DNA of 64,000 nt from an uncultured Alphaproteobacteria bacterium (GTDB lineage Bacteria; Pseudomonadota; Alphaproteobacteria; RS24). How positions within the stretch are numbered: the stretch's first letter is position 1; each line of letters opens with the position of its first letter. Below the pieces are notes generated by a model. The model saw nothing but the letters and a program-made list of their open reading frames with translations. It made no database searches and was not told where the DNA came from. The translations under genes and the position numbers were made by a program. The stretch is from assembly GCA_938091085.1 (NCBI GenBank), contig CALKOC010000017.1:1-64000 (forward strand). The letters are read 5' to 3'. Of this stretch, positions 51,126-60,937 are shown in pieces.

Positions 51126-52729
51126 TAGAATTGGTTCATGGTGTTATCTTCACCAGATGCTAGCAGGGCATTATCACCAGAGAAATATTCTTTGTGGTCA
51201 TCCCCGATATTTGAACCGGCAAGGTCTTGGTGCTTCACAGATGCCTGACCACGACGGATTTCTTGACGTTGAATATCACGAACATAAGCCAGCATGCCCA
51301 AGTCGCCGAAGTAACCTTCAGAAAGCATATCCGTTCCAAGCGCTGTTTCGTGATAAGTCGGCAGAGTAATCAGATGGTGGAAAATACCGGCCTCACGAGC
51401 AGCATCCGCTTGGAAAGATTGAATGAGATGATCAGCTTCAGCTGCCAGTTCGGAAGCATCAAACTCGACGCTCATCAAACCACGCGGCACCTCCACCGGA
51501 TCCGGATAGGCGGATACGTCTTTACCCGCAGCTGACCACTCAGCATAGACTTGCTCGCGGAAGGACAACGTCCAGTTAAAGCTTGGCGAGTTATTATAAA
51601 CCAGTTTGGCATTCGGAATAACCTCACGAACACGACTCACCATGCCGGCAATCTGGTCGAGATTAGGCTTTTCGGTTTCGATCCAAAGCAAATCTGCCCC
51701 GTTTTGGAGACTGGTGATACAATCAAGCACAACCCTATCTTCACCGGATCCATCGCGGAAGGCATAGAGGCCATTCGGCAAACGATGTGGTTTCACAAGG
51801 TCATCATTTTGTTTGAAAACAATATCGCCTTCACCTAACGCAGCCGCGTCTGTTACCGGTTCAGTTTTCAAAAAAGCATTATATTGGCTAGCCAAATCAC
51901 CCGGTTGTTGAGAGACAGGGATTTTTTGAGTCAGTCCGGCTCCAAGTGAGTCAGTCCGCGCAACGATGATACCATCATCAACACCTAACTCTATAAAGGC
52001 ATAGCGAACGGCATTAATCTTGGCGAGGAAATCCTCATGTGGCACCGTCACTTTACCGTCTTGGTGACCACATTGTTTAGCGTCGGAAACCTGATTTTCA
52101 ATCTGAATACAGCACGCACCCGCTTCAATCATTTTCTTGGCAAGCAAATAAGTTGCTTCTTCATTACCAAACCCAGCATCTATATCTGCAATAATCGGCA
52201 CGATGTGAGTCTGGAAGTTATCAATCTTTTGGAGAACAGCATCAACGTCACCACCAGCAGCTTTGACCTCATCGAGTTCAACAAACAAATGTCTCAGCTC
52301 TCTGGCATCTGCCTGCTTCAAAAAGGTATAAATCTCTTCGATCAAGCTGGATACTGCTGTTTTTTCGTGCATGGACTGATCCGGAAGCGGACCAAAATCT
52401 GAACGTAGAGCCGCAACCATCCAACCAGACAGATAAACATAACTTCTATCAGTCGTTTGTTTGTGGCGCTTAATCGCCATCATCATTTGCTGGGCGGTAA
52501 AACCATGCCAGCAACCGAGAGACTGCGTGTATTTCGAGGTGTCGCCATCATAGTTTTCCATATCAGCGCGCATGATAGAAGCTGTGTAGCGCGCAATGTC
52601 CAGACCGGTCAGAAACCTGTTCTGAAGACGCATGCGGACAGCATATTCAGGGTTAATTCCGCCCCAAGCAACACCATTGGATGTTTTGGCGGCTGTTAAA
52701 GATTGAACCTGCTCAAGATAATTTGACAT
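51125..52729 (-). CDS. aceA: Isocitrate lyase
   Basis: 534 residues; splits isocitrate to glyoxylate and succinate in the glyoxylate shunt, for growth on acetate or fatty acids. The catalytic loop is present as AKQCGHQDGKV (KQCGH rather than the E. coli-type KKCGH), with IADIDAGFGNEEATY, IQIENQVSDAKQCGH, IVARTDSLGAG and YNNSPSFNWTLSF. The length and KQCGH fit the long Pseudomonas-type class. It is divergent from a ScfR regulator; GATGTAAAT repeats lie upstream. No malate synthase is in the window. Confidence 0.96.
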   Translation of the reverse strand: MSNYLEQVQSLTAAKTSNGVAWGGINPEYAVRMRLQNRFLTGLDIARYTASIMRADMENYDGDTSKYTQSLGCWHGFTAQQMMMAIKRHKQTTDRSYVYLSGWMVAALRSDFGPLPDQSMHEKTAVSSLIEEIYTFLKQADARELRHLFVELDEVKAAGGDVDAVLQKIDNFQTHIVPIIADIDAGFGNEEATYLLAKKMIEAGACCIQIENQVSDAKQCGHQDGKVTVPHEDFLAKINAVRYAFIELGVDDGIIVARTDSLGAGLTQKIPVSQQPGDLASQYNAFLKTEPVTDAAALGEGDIVFKQNDDLVKPHRLPNGLYAFRDGSGEDRVVLDCITSLQNGADLLWIETEKPNLDQIAGMVSRVREVIPNAKLVYNNSPSFNWTLSFREQVYAEWSAAGKDVSAYPDPVEVPRGLMSVEFDASELAAEADHLIQSFQADAAREAGIFHHLITLPTYHETALGTDMLSEGYFGDLGMLAYVRDIQRQEIRRGQASVKHQDLAGSNIGDDHKEYFSGDNALLASGEDNTMNQF

Positions 52730-52893
52730 GATTTGCCTCTCATATTGTCTGCGTCTACCGATCGGGGCTTAGTTTTCCGGCAGACCTGAAGTAAATGGCA
52801 ACTGGTAACGAAATATTTAATTACGTTGGAATTGCCGATATGTGGAGGAAGAAAATCCCCGATAAACGTTTCCACAAATAAGTTCTGGGTTCT

Positions 52894-53010
52894 ATTTACA
52901 TCATTTACATAAACACTCAAGTTATATGTTAAGTTATTGATAATAATAAGGTAAATTTATTTACAAGCTTTTTGTTGATTTTTGTAAATAATGTAAATAT
53001 TGTAAACTTA
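52894..53010. promoter_or_regulatory. Candidate ScfR operator: phased 9-bp GTAAAT repeats
   Basis: Between aceA and the ScfR-type gene, five or more copies of GTAAAT or its complement occur. Two lie in ATTTAC orientation with period 9 (52894-52902 and 52903-52911, near aceA). One dyad GTAAAT-TT-ATTTAC is at 52951-52964. Three GTAAAT-type repeats with period 9 (52984-52992, 52993-53001, 53002-53010) run up to the regulator start codon. Bases 52981-52988 read TTTGTAAA, one base from the TTTGCAAA half-sites described for related ScfR regulators. They likely mediate autoregulation and aceA control. Confidence 0.6.
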
Positions 53011-54455
53011 TGAGTGAAGTTAAAGGCACAAACCAGAATAGGAAATTGTTCGCCGGCATGCGCATTCGTAGGCTGCGTCGCGACCTCGGACTCACGCAAG
53101 CCGTCATGGCAGATTCACTCGGAATCTCAACAAGTTATCTTAATTTGATTGAACGCGACCAGCGCCCCGTTTCGGCACAAATTCTTATCAAAATGGTTGA
53201 TGTTTTTGACATAGACCCACGCGGTCTTGCAGGTGACGAAGAGGCTCGTGCGTATACCCAATTACGCGAGATTTTTGCTGACCCAATGTTCCATGACACA
53301 CCCGTTGCAGATCAAGAAATACGCGATATTTCTGCCGCCAGCCCAAATGCAGTGGATGCGATTGCGCGTCTATTCCAAACCTATCGCGATGCCAGCACAA
53401 CATCATCTATGCTGGCTGAGCGTTTGGCAGACAACACCCATGGCGAAACCACCAGCGCATTAATGTCATTTGAGGAAGTCCGAGACTTTATCAACCAGCG
53501 CTCTAATCACTTTCCTGAGCTTGATGATTATGCCGAGGAACTCTTTATGAAAGCGGGTCTGGTTGATGACGACCCTTTTCTTGCGCTCAGACACTATCTC
53601 CAAGAAACTCACGGCGTATCAACACGCATTGGACCGGTTGATTTGATGGGAGATGATTTAAGGCGGTACGACCGCCACCGCCAGACCTTGTTTCTTTCGG
53701 AACTACTCAATCAATCTAGCAGGGCCTTTCAGATTGCCTATCAACTCGCCTATTTTGAACATAGCAAAGCGGTTGAGGAAATTATCAATAGTTCCAAACT
53801 GGAAAACCCGGAAGCTCAACGCCTCGCGCGACTGGCCTTAATAAATTATGCCGCCGCAGCTATTTTGATGCCGTATGGTATTTTTCTTCAAACCGCGGAA
53901 GATAATGGATATGACATTACACTTCTTAGCCGACGCTTTGGCACCAGCTTCGAGCAAGTGTGCCATCGTCTGACAACCTTGCAACGCCCAGGCGCGAAGG
54001 GTGTGCCGTTTTTTCTCATACGTATCGACAATGCAGGAAACGTCTCTAAGCGTTTTGCCGCGGGTGGATTTCACTTTTCACGATTTGGCGGCACTTGCCC
54101 ACGCTGGAATATTCATGACAGCTTCAGACAACCCGGCAAAGTCATGACTCAAATCATCTGTATGGAGGATAGCACACGATATTTCTCTGTCAGCCGGACA
54201 GTGAGCCGAAACCGCTCGGCTTTTGACAAGCAGGATAATCAATTTGCCATCGGGCTTGGGTGTGAGATTTCTCATGCCAGCAAGCTGGTTTATTCACATC
54301 AGTATAATCTTGAAGAAACCAAAAGTGACATGCCCATTGGGGTGAATTGTCGACTTTGCGAAAGATTGGATTGTCACCAGCGCGCCACCCCGCCTTTGAT
54401 GCGAAGTTTACGGGTGGACGAGAATATTCGCGGCTTATCACCTTTTGACTTTTAA
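53010..54455 (+). CDS. XRE/ScfR-type short-chain acyl-CoA regulator
   Basis: 481 residues. An N-terminal XRE helix-turn-helix (MRIRRLRRDLGLTQAVMADSLGISTSYLNLIERDQRP) is followed by the middle domain (LFLSELLNQSSRAFQIAYQLA) and a C-terminal ScfRs/DUF2083 region with a conserved cysteine set (NCRLCERLDCHQRATPPL). Relatives (RamB, PccR) sense acyl-CoA state and control glyoxylate or propionate genes. The divergent aceA and the repeats between them make isocitrate lyase the likely target. The start codon directly abuts the repeats and lacks a clear Shine-Dalgarno, hinting at a leaderless or autorepressed transcript. Confidence 0.9.
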   Translation: MSEVKGTNQNRKLFAGMRIRRLRRDLGLTQAVMADSLGISTSYLNLIERDQRPVSAQILIKMVDVFDIDPRGLAGDEEARAYTQLREIFADPMFHDTPVADQEIRDISAASPNAVDAIARLFQTYRDASTTSSMLAERLADNTHGETTSALMSFEEVRDFINQRSNHFPELDDYAEELFMKAGLVDDDPFLALRHYLQETHGVSTRIGPVDLMGDDLRRYDRHRQTLFLSELLNQSSRAFQIAYQLAYFEHSKAVEEIINSSKLENPEAQRLARLALINYAAAAILMPYGIFLQTAEDNGYDITLLSRRFGTSFEQVCHRLTTLQRPGAKGVPFFLIRIDNAGNVSKRFAAGGFHFSRFGGTCPRWNIHDSFRQPGKVMTQIICMEDSTRYFSVSRTVSRNRSAFDKQDNQFAIGLGCEISHASKLVYSHQYNLEETKSDMPIGVNCRLCERLDCHQRATPPLMRSLRVDENIRGLSPFDF

Positions 54456-54543
54456 AGGTGTGATTTTTAAGCTGGTGAATTCTGATTCAGATGACTTGCT
54501 CGTGCCAGAACAATCCTATAGGAAACGAGTTGGAGTTTAAGCC

Positions 54544-56019
54544 ATGGCCAAAAAACAGAAAATTTTTAAACCAAAAGCCCGTATTCCCCGCGGTTTACGC
54601 GATATGCAAGGACCTGAACTGGCGTTTCAGAAGCTGATGCTTGAAAAAATTTCAAGCGTTTATGAAAGCTATGGATTTGACGCATTGGACACATCTGCCT
54701 TTGAGTACGCAGATGCATTGGGCAAATTTCTTCCGGATGATGACCGCCCCAATGAAGGCGTGTTTTCCTTCGAAGATGATGACGGACAATGGCTAAGCAT
54801 GCGCTATGATCTGACAGCCCCTCTGGCGCGTTTTGTTGCCGAGCATTATGACCGACTACCTAAACCTTTCCGCCGCTATCAATGGGGATCGGTTTTTAGA
54901 AATGAAAAACCCGGACCGGGCAGGTTCAGACAATTTCTGCAAATAGATGCCGATACCGTTGGTGCAGGGGGCAGTCAAGCGGATGCTGAAATGTGCCTAA
55001 TGGCAGCCGACTGCATGAAAACGCTCGGCCTATCTGACAATCAGTTTTCTGTAAACATTAATAACCGCAAAATACTTGATGCTATTCTAGCGCAGGTTGG
55101 TCTCGACGCGCAGGCTGATGACTATGATATGCGCCGCCTAACCATTCTACGCGCCCTCGACAAACTCGACAGGCTTGGTATTGGCGGTGTCGCTGATTTA
55201 CTTGGCGATGGGCGAAAGGATGAAAGCGGGGACTACACAAAAGGCGCAGGGCTAGATAAAGCATCCATTTCAAAACTGACTGATTTTGTGCAAGCCGGTC
55301 GGGATACGCGCGCGGACACCCTAAAAGCCCTCGCGGCAATTATCGGTGACTCTGAGATCGGCACGGCCGGACTAGAAGAACTCACCCTCATGGACACCTT
55401 AATGAAAGATGACAGCGACAGTATCTGTTTTAATCCATCGGTTGTCCGTGGTCTCGGTTATTATACTGGTCCAGTTTTCGAAATTGAGTTGAATATCGAA
55501 ACTGAAGACGAAAACGGCGAAATCGCTCGTTTTGGATCCGTCGGTGGTGGTGGGCGCTATGATGATCTTGTAAAACGCTTTAAAGGCATAGAAATCCCGG
55601 CAACAGGTATTTCAATAGGCGTCAGTCGCTTGGCTGCCGCGCTTACCCTACTTGGCAAAGCCGACACCAAGACCACGCAGGATTTAGTGGTCTTGCTCGT
55701 CATGGATAAAACCCGTTTGGCGGAAACTTCTGAACTGGTTAAAACCCTTAGAAATTCAGGCATACGCGCTGAAATGTACATGGGTGACAGTGGGATGAAA
55801 GCACAAATGCGTTATGCCGATAACCGCAATGCCCGCCTTGTGGTCATCGAGGGCGAGGATGAGCTAGCCGCCGGTATTGTAACCCTGAAAGACCTTCAAT
55901 TGGGGCAACAAAATGCCCAAAATATTAAAGATAATGAAGAGTGGCGCGCCTCTGAGCATGCACAAACACAAGTTTCTCGCACGGACTTGGCCCAGAAAAT
56001 CAAAGAAATACTCTCTTAA
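54544..56019 (+). CDS. hisS: Histidine-tRNA ligase
   Basis: 491-residue class II aminoacyl-tRNA synthetase. Motifs: ARIPRGLRDM near the N-terminus, LSMRYDLTAPLARFVAE, FRRYQWGSVFRNEKPGPGRFRQFLQIDAD (motif 2), VVRGLGYYTGPVFEIEL (histidine site) and GGGGRYDDLVKRF. A C-terminal anticodon-binding domain follows (VVLLVMD... onward). It is followed by the HisZ-type fusion and hisG, a combination known in Rhizobiales-like genomes. The 170-bp AT-rich gap to the next gene contains dyads. Confidence 0.96.
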   Translation: MAKKQKIFKPKARIPRGLRDMQGPELAFQKLMLEKISSVYESYGFDALDTSAFEYADALGKFLPDDDRPNEGVFSFEDDDGQWLSMRYDLTAPLARFVAEHYDRLPKPFRRYQWGSVFRNEKPGPGRFRQFLQIDADTVGAGGSQADAEMCLMAADCMKTLGLSDNQFSVNINNRKILDAILAQVGLDAQADDYDMRRLTILRALDKLDRLGIGGVADLLGDGRKDESGDYTKGAGLDKASISKLTDFVQAGRDTRADTLKALAAIIGDSEIGTAGLEELTLMDTLMKDDSDSICFNPSVVRGLGYYTGPVFEIELNIETEDENGEIARFGSVGGGGRYDDLVKRFKGIEIPATGISIGVSRLAAALTLLGKADTKTTQDLVVLLVMDKTRLAETSELVKTLRNSGIRAEMYMGDSGMKAQMRYADNRNARLVVIEGEDELAAGIVTLKDLQLGQQNAQNIKDNEEWRASEHAQTQVSRTDLAQKIKEILS

Positions 56020-56047
56020 TCTTTTCTTTATTGACATAATGTCGATA

Positions 56048-56085
56048 CAATATTCATGAAATATGAATATATTTGGTGAATATTG
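56048..56085. promoter_or_regulatory. Nested dyads upstream of the HTH-HisZ fusion
   Basis: A perfect 8-bp dyad ATATTCAT-GAAAT-ATGAATAT spans 56050-56070. A wider pair CAATATTCA (56048-56056) and TGAATATTG (56077-56085) encloses it. A TTGACA lies just upstream (56031-56036). In the 170-bp AT-rich spacer before a gene that encodes its own helix-turn-helix, this is a reasonable operator candidate. AT-rich DNA raises the chance of random dyads. Confidence 0.4.
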
Positions 56086-56189
56086 TAAATAATTTGGATA
56101 ATTTTATATTTATGAAGTTCATTTTTTATGAAATTAGCTAATAAATTCATTTTTCTTGATTTAATATTCAACTTCTGACATAAAACACT

Positions 56190-57488
56190 ATGACCCGATT
56201 AACCACAGCAACTGATGTGATTGATGCCCTAGGAGGGACGCAGGCCGTCGCGCGCCTGCTCGATGTCGGCGCATCTGCTGTATCCAATTATCGCCGCCAG
56301 GGTTTCCCTGCCCGTGCCTATTACAAGCTATCTCAGGCTTGCGCTCAAAGAGGTCTTGATGTTGCTGAGGCTGTTTTTGGCGGTCTTCAATCTCTTGAAA
56401 CGGCGCAACCAATGAGAGCCTCATTTCACCAGTTAAGAACCGGAATTCAGAAAAACAATACCAAAGAAACCGAAGCTATGGGCTTTTTGGCAAACCTTAT
56501 TGAAGATGGTTATGAACCCGTTACACCTTCCATACTCCAGCCTTCCTCACCATTTGTCGATAGGATGGGGCCGGAAATGCAACGTCGTCTTTTTACATTT
56601 ACCGACGCGGCAGGTGACCCATTATGTTTGAGGCCGGATTTAACCATCCCAACAGCCCTCGAACATTTAAAGCGCGGCAGGGATGGTGAAAAACGTTATT
56701 GCTATCAGGGAACAGCATTCCGCTATCAACCCCGCGGCAGTGGCAAGCCCGAAGAATTCACCCAGCTCGGTATCGAGATTATCGGCGAAGCAACAGATGG
56801 TAAGCCTCACCAGCAAGCAAATGAAGCTGAGGTTTTTGAACAAATATTAAAAACCATACTTGCCAGCGGAGTTAGCGGATTTCAAATCGTCTTTAATGAT
56901 ATGTCTTATCTGGCAGATAGGGTTGATGATTATGCCTTTTCCGATGCCTTTAAAAACCAATTAAAAAGACGATTGATGCAAAGCGACAGCTTGGAAGTCA
57001 TTCAACAAACGCTCACGACGCTTTCACAAAATACAGCACCCCCGCCAAACCCGGTACGCATGAATTTTGAGGCAACGGATAATATTATCGGGCGTTCAGG
57101 TGCCGAAATCTTTGCGCGTCTGGAACGCAAGCAACAAGAAAGCCAGAACACCGCGTCTGATTTGAAGGAATTACACCGTATGCGCGCCGATTTAGAGAAA
57201 CAATCAGACGGCTGCGCAAATCTGCCTGATTTTGCGCGTCCTCTTATTGAACCGGCGCTGAAGATGGGCTGCCGGGAGGATCAACTCGTCTATGCCCCTA
57301 ATCTGGGTCAGAAAATGGCTTACTATACCGGCTTATTTTTTGAAATTCATGTGCCTGCATTACAGGAAAAGCAGGTCATTGCTTCAGGTGGGCGATATGA
57401 TGATTTACTGCACAGTCTCGGCGCAGAAAGTCCCATTCCTGCCATTGGCGGAGCCATCGCGCTTGAGCGACTGCAGGAGGCAATATAA
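56190..57488 (+). CDS. hisZ: HTH-HisZ fusion: ATP phosphoribosyltransferase regulatory subunit
   Basis: 432 residues in one frame. Residues about 1-68 form a Cro-like helix-turn-helix (ATDVIDALGGTQAVARLLDVGASAVSNYRRQGFPARAYYKLSQ). From about residue 77 the HisRS-paralogue HisZ domain runs to the end: ILQPSSPFVDRMGPEMQRRLFTFTDAAG, LCLRPDLTIPTALEHL, YCYQGTAFRYQPRGSGKPEEFTQLGIEIIG, and the degenerate histidine-site PNLGQKMAYYTGLFFEI. HisZ lacks aminoacylation and activates short HisG. HisG follows with a one-base overlap (TAATG). The HTH suggests the protein may also bind DNA; no other known HisZ of this form comes to mind. Confidence 0.88.
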   Translation: MTRLTTATDVIDALGGTQAVARLLDVGASAVSNYRRQGFPARAYYKLSQACAQRGLDVAEAVFGGLQSLETAQPMRASFHQLRTGIQKNNTKETEAMGFLANLIEDGYEPVTPSILQPSSPFVDRMGPEMQRRLFTFTDAAGDPLCLRPDLTIPTALEHLKRGRDGEKRYCYQGTAFRYQPRGSGKPEEFTQLGIEIIGEATDGKPHQQANEAEVFEQILKTILASGVSGFQIVFNDMSYLADRVDDYAFSDAFKNQLKRRLMQSDSLEVIQQTLTTLSQNTAPPPNPVRMNFEATDNIIGRSGAEIFARLERKQQESQNTASDLKELHRMRADLEKQSDGCANLPDFARPLIEPALKMGCREDQLVYAPNLGQKMAYYTGLFFEIHVPALQEKQVIASGGRYDDLLHSLGAESPIPAIGGAIALERLQEAI

Positions 57489-58519
57489 TGCCAATTGATT
57501 TGAAAGATGAACCCCAAGACCTCAAAACCTTTATCCTTGCCGTCCCATCCAAAGGCCGGCTTGAGGAGAAGTCTGCCGAGATTTTTTCTAAAGCGGGCTT
57601 GCCCCTAATACGCGACGGCGCCCGTGGCTATCAGGGGGAGATGGCTGGCATTGATAGTGTAAGGGTAGAATATGTGTCTGCCGGAGACATCGCCGCACGG
57701 CTAGCGGAAGGTTCGGCGCATATGGGCATTACGGGCGAAGATTTACTGCGCGAGGAAATCGCCGATTTCAACAGTGCCATTCATCTGGTCAGTCCGCTTG
57801 GTTTCGGGCACGCCGATGTCGTTGTTGCGATACCTGATGGATGGGTTGATGTCACGACCATGAACGACCTTGCCGATGTCGCCGCCGAATTTAGAGCCCG
57901 GCACGGGCGACGCTTGCGTGTGGCAACGAAATACACTCATCTCACAACCGATTTCTTTGCGCGGCACGGCGCTGATGACTGCGAACTCGTGCAAAGTTTT
58001 GGCGCAACCGAGGGCGCCCCCGGCTCTGGTGCGGCTGAGGCGATTGTTGACATTACCTCAACTGGTGCAACTTTGGCGGCAAATAACCTGCGTATCCCTG
58101 AAGATGGGGTCATTCTCAAGAGTGAAGCTCAACTGGCAGCATCCTTGAAGGCAGACTGGTCAGATAAGACACGCGCAGCCGCAAAATTTATACTGACACG
58201 TCTGGAGGCTTACCAGATTGCAAAAAAACAAATCAAAGTCTCACTCAGGTCTTCACCCGGCATGGCATCGCCAGTGATACGACAGCAGGATATTGAACAG
58301 CTACAGATAAATTATGGGGCAAAACTGGTTGATATGTTCACCGGGTCAACAGATCAAGGGTCGTCCTACACTTTTGTATTACCGGCCAACCAACAGGCGG
58401 CATTTATGGATGATATGATAGGCAATCGGCTTTTTGCGATTGGGGAAGTGTCAAAACCTGATTTTCTGTATTTTCAGCGATGTGAAATGCTGGAGCGCTT
58501 ATTGGGTCGGCTGGTTTAA
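57488..58519 (+). CDS. hisG: ATP phosphoribosyltransferase, C-terminally extended
   Basis: First enzyme of histidine synthesis, 343 residues. The catalytic core (residues about 12-240) shows LAVPSKGRLEEKSAEIFSKAGL, GITGEDLLREE, RVATKYTHLTTDFFARHG and the PRPP loop SGAAEAIVDITSTGATLAANNLR. The short form that uses HisZ is usually 210-230 residues; here about 95 further residues follow (VIRQQDIEQLQINYGAKLVDMFTG ... QRCEMLERLLGRLV), not recognised as the ACT-like domain of long HisG. It overlaps hisZ by one base, so both are co-translated. Confidence 0.92.
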   Translation: MPIDLKDEPQDLKTFILAVPSKGRLEEKSAEIFSKAGLPLIRDGARGYQGEMAGIDSVRVEYVSAGDIAARLAEGSAHMGITGEDLLREEIADFNSAIHLVSPLGFGHADVVVAIPDGWVDVTTMNDLADVAAEFRARHGRRLRVATKYTHLTTDFFARHGADDCELVQSFGATEGAPGSGAAEAIVDITSTGATLAANNLRIPEDGVILKSEAQLAASLKADWSDKTRAAAKFILTRLEAYQIAKKQIKVSLRSSPGMASPVIRQQDIEQLQINYGAKLVDMFTGSTDQGSSYTFVLPANQQAAFMDDMIGNRLFAIGEVSKPDFLYFQRCEMLERLLGRLV

Positions 58520-58787
58520 CGTTCCACACGTTCCTCATGTTCCACACGCTCCACAAAACGCAAAAATAAAACCGGGATCTTCAGTTTTATTTTAAAGACC
58601 CCGGCTTGATGGTGTTTCAGGGCGCACCATTGAATCGGCAGATAGGTTTGGCCCCTCAATGACTGAAAACCACTAACCTACCCAGTGACGCATAAGCAAA
58701 TTTCAAACAATGGGGTTAATATCAACAAAGTTAGACCATTTAAAAAATTGAAATATAAAATTAAATGCAGTTTTTTTATTTTTACCT
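58520..58787. other. hisG-groES spacer with direct repeat and hairpin
   Basis: This gene-free stretch is part of the 382 bp between hisG and groES. GTTCCACACG is repeated at 58521-58530 and 58539-58548 (period 18). A hairpin has arms 58572-58581 (CCGGGATCTT) and 58595-58604 (AAGACCCCGG), one A-C mismatch, and a 13-nt loop. On the minus strand it is followed by a TTTTATTTTT run, as in an intrinsic terminator, but no U-tract follows on the plus strand. The rest (58620-58787) is AT-rich with nothing recognised. Confidence 0.5.
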
Positions 58788-58816
58788 CTTGAAACTATCG
58801 AAGCAGGCTCTTATCT
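58788..58816 (+). promoter_or_regulatory. Probable RpoH (sigma-32) promoter of groESL
   Basis: CTTGAA (58788-58793) and CTTATCT (58810-58816) with 16 bp between them resemble the alphaproteobacterial heat-shock consensus (CTTGAC, then CYTATNT). The -10 lies about 85 bp before the groES ATG. No CIRCE inverted repeat (TTAGCACTC and its complement) was seen in the leader, so control by HrcA is not indicated. Confidence 0.6.
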
Positions 58817-58901
58817 CTGACTTGTTTCAGAAGCCCGACTTTTATGAGACGGGTAATGACAAGAGAAATACAAACTTATTCCAAGATGAGGAGGAAGAAA
58901 A

Positions 58902-59189
58902 ATGGCATTTCGCCCAATGCATGATCGCGTATTGGTTCGTCGTATGGACGAGGATTCCAAAACTGCGGGCGGGATTATCATCCCCGATTCCGCGCAAGAA
59001 AAACCATCACAAGGCGTCATTGTCGCTGTCGGTACTGGTATCAGAACCGAAGACGGTAAAATTACACCGCTTGATGTGAAGCCCAAAGATAAAGTTCTTT
59101 TTGGTAAATGGTCAGGAAATGAAGTCACTATTGATGGTGAAGAACTTCTGATTATGAAAGAGTCCGACATCCTCGGCATTATCGACTGA
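58902..59189 (+). CDS. groES: Co-chaperonin GroES
   Basis: 95-residue co-chaperonin forming the heptameric lid of Gro[46 protein letters not shown] is the conserved N-terminal half with the mobile loop; the C-terminus has [39 protein letters not shown] ribosome site lies 9 bases upstream. groEL follows after 54 bp. Length is typical. Confidence 0.99.
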   Translation: MAFRPMHDRVLVRRMDEDSKTAGGIIIPDSAQEKPSQGVIVAVGTGIRTEDGKITPLDVKPKDKVLFGKWSGNEVTIDGEELLIMKESDILGIID

Positions 59190-59198
59190 ACAGTTTAA

Positions 59199-60884
<1,686 letters not shown>

Positions 60885-60906
60885 GCTGTCTACTTAAAGA
60901 CTTTTA

Positions 60907-60931
60907 AAAGGGCCGCTATATGCGGCCCTTT
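60907..60931 (+). terminator. Intrinsic terminator after groEL
   Basis: AAAGGGCCGC (60907-60916) and GCGGCCCTTT (60922-60931) form a perfect 10-bp GC-rich stem with a five-base loop, followed by a run of seven T residues. It sits between groEL and the convergent SDR gene and could act in both directions because an A run precedes the stem. Confidence 0.93.
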
Positions 60932-60937
60932 TTTTAT

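Noticed and set aside
53010-54455. XRE-family gene as a phage repressor or toxin-antitoxin antitoxin
   Set aside because: The length, the C-terminal cysteine-rich ScfR region and the divergent aceA fit a metabolic regulator; no phage genes are near.
56190-57488. Second histidyl-tRNA synthetase
   Set aside because: The anticodon-binding domain is missing and the gene overlaps hisG, which fits HisZ rather than a duplicate HisS.
58520-58901. CIRCE element in the groESL leader
   Set aside because: No TTAGCACTC-N9-GAGTGCTAA or close variant was found on reading the spacer.
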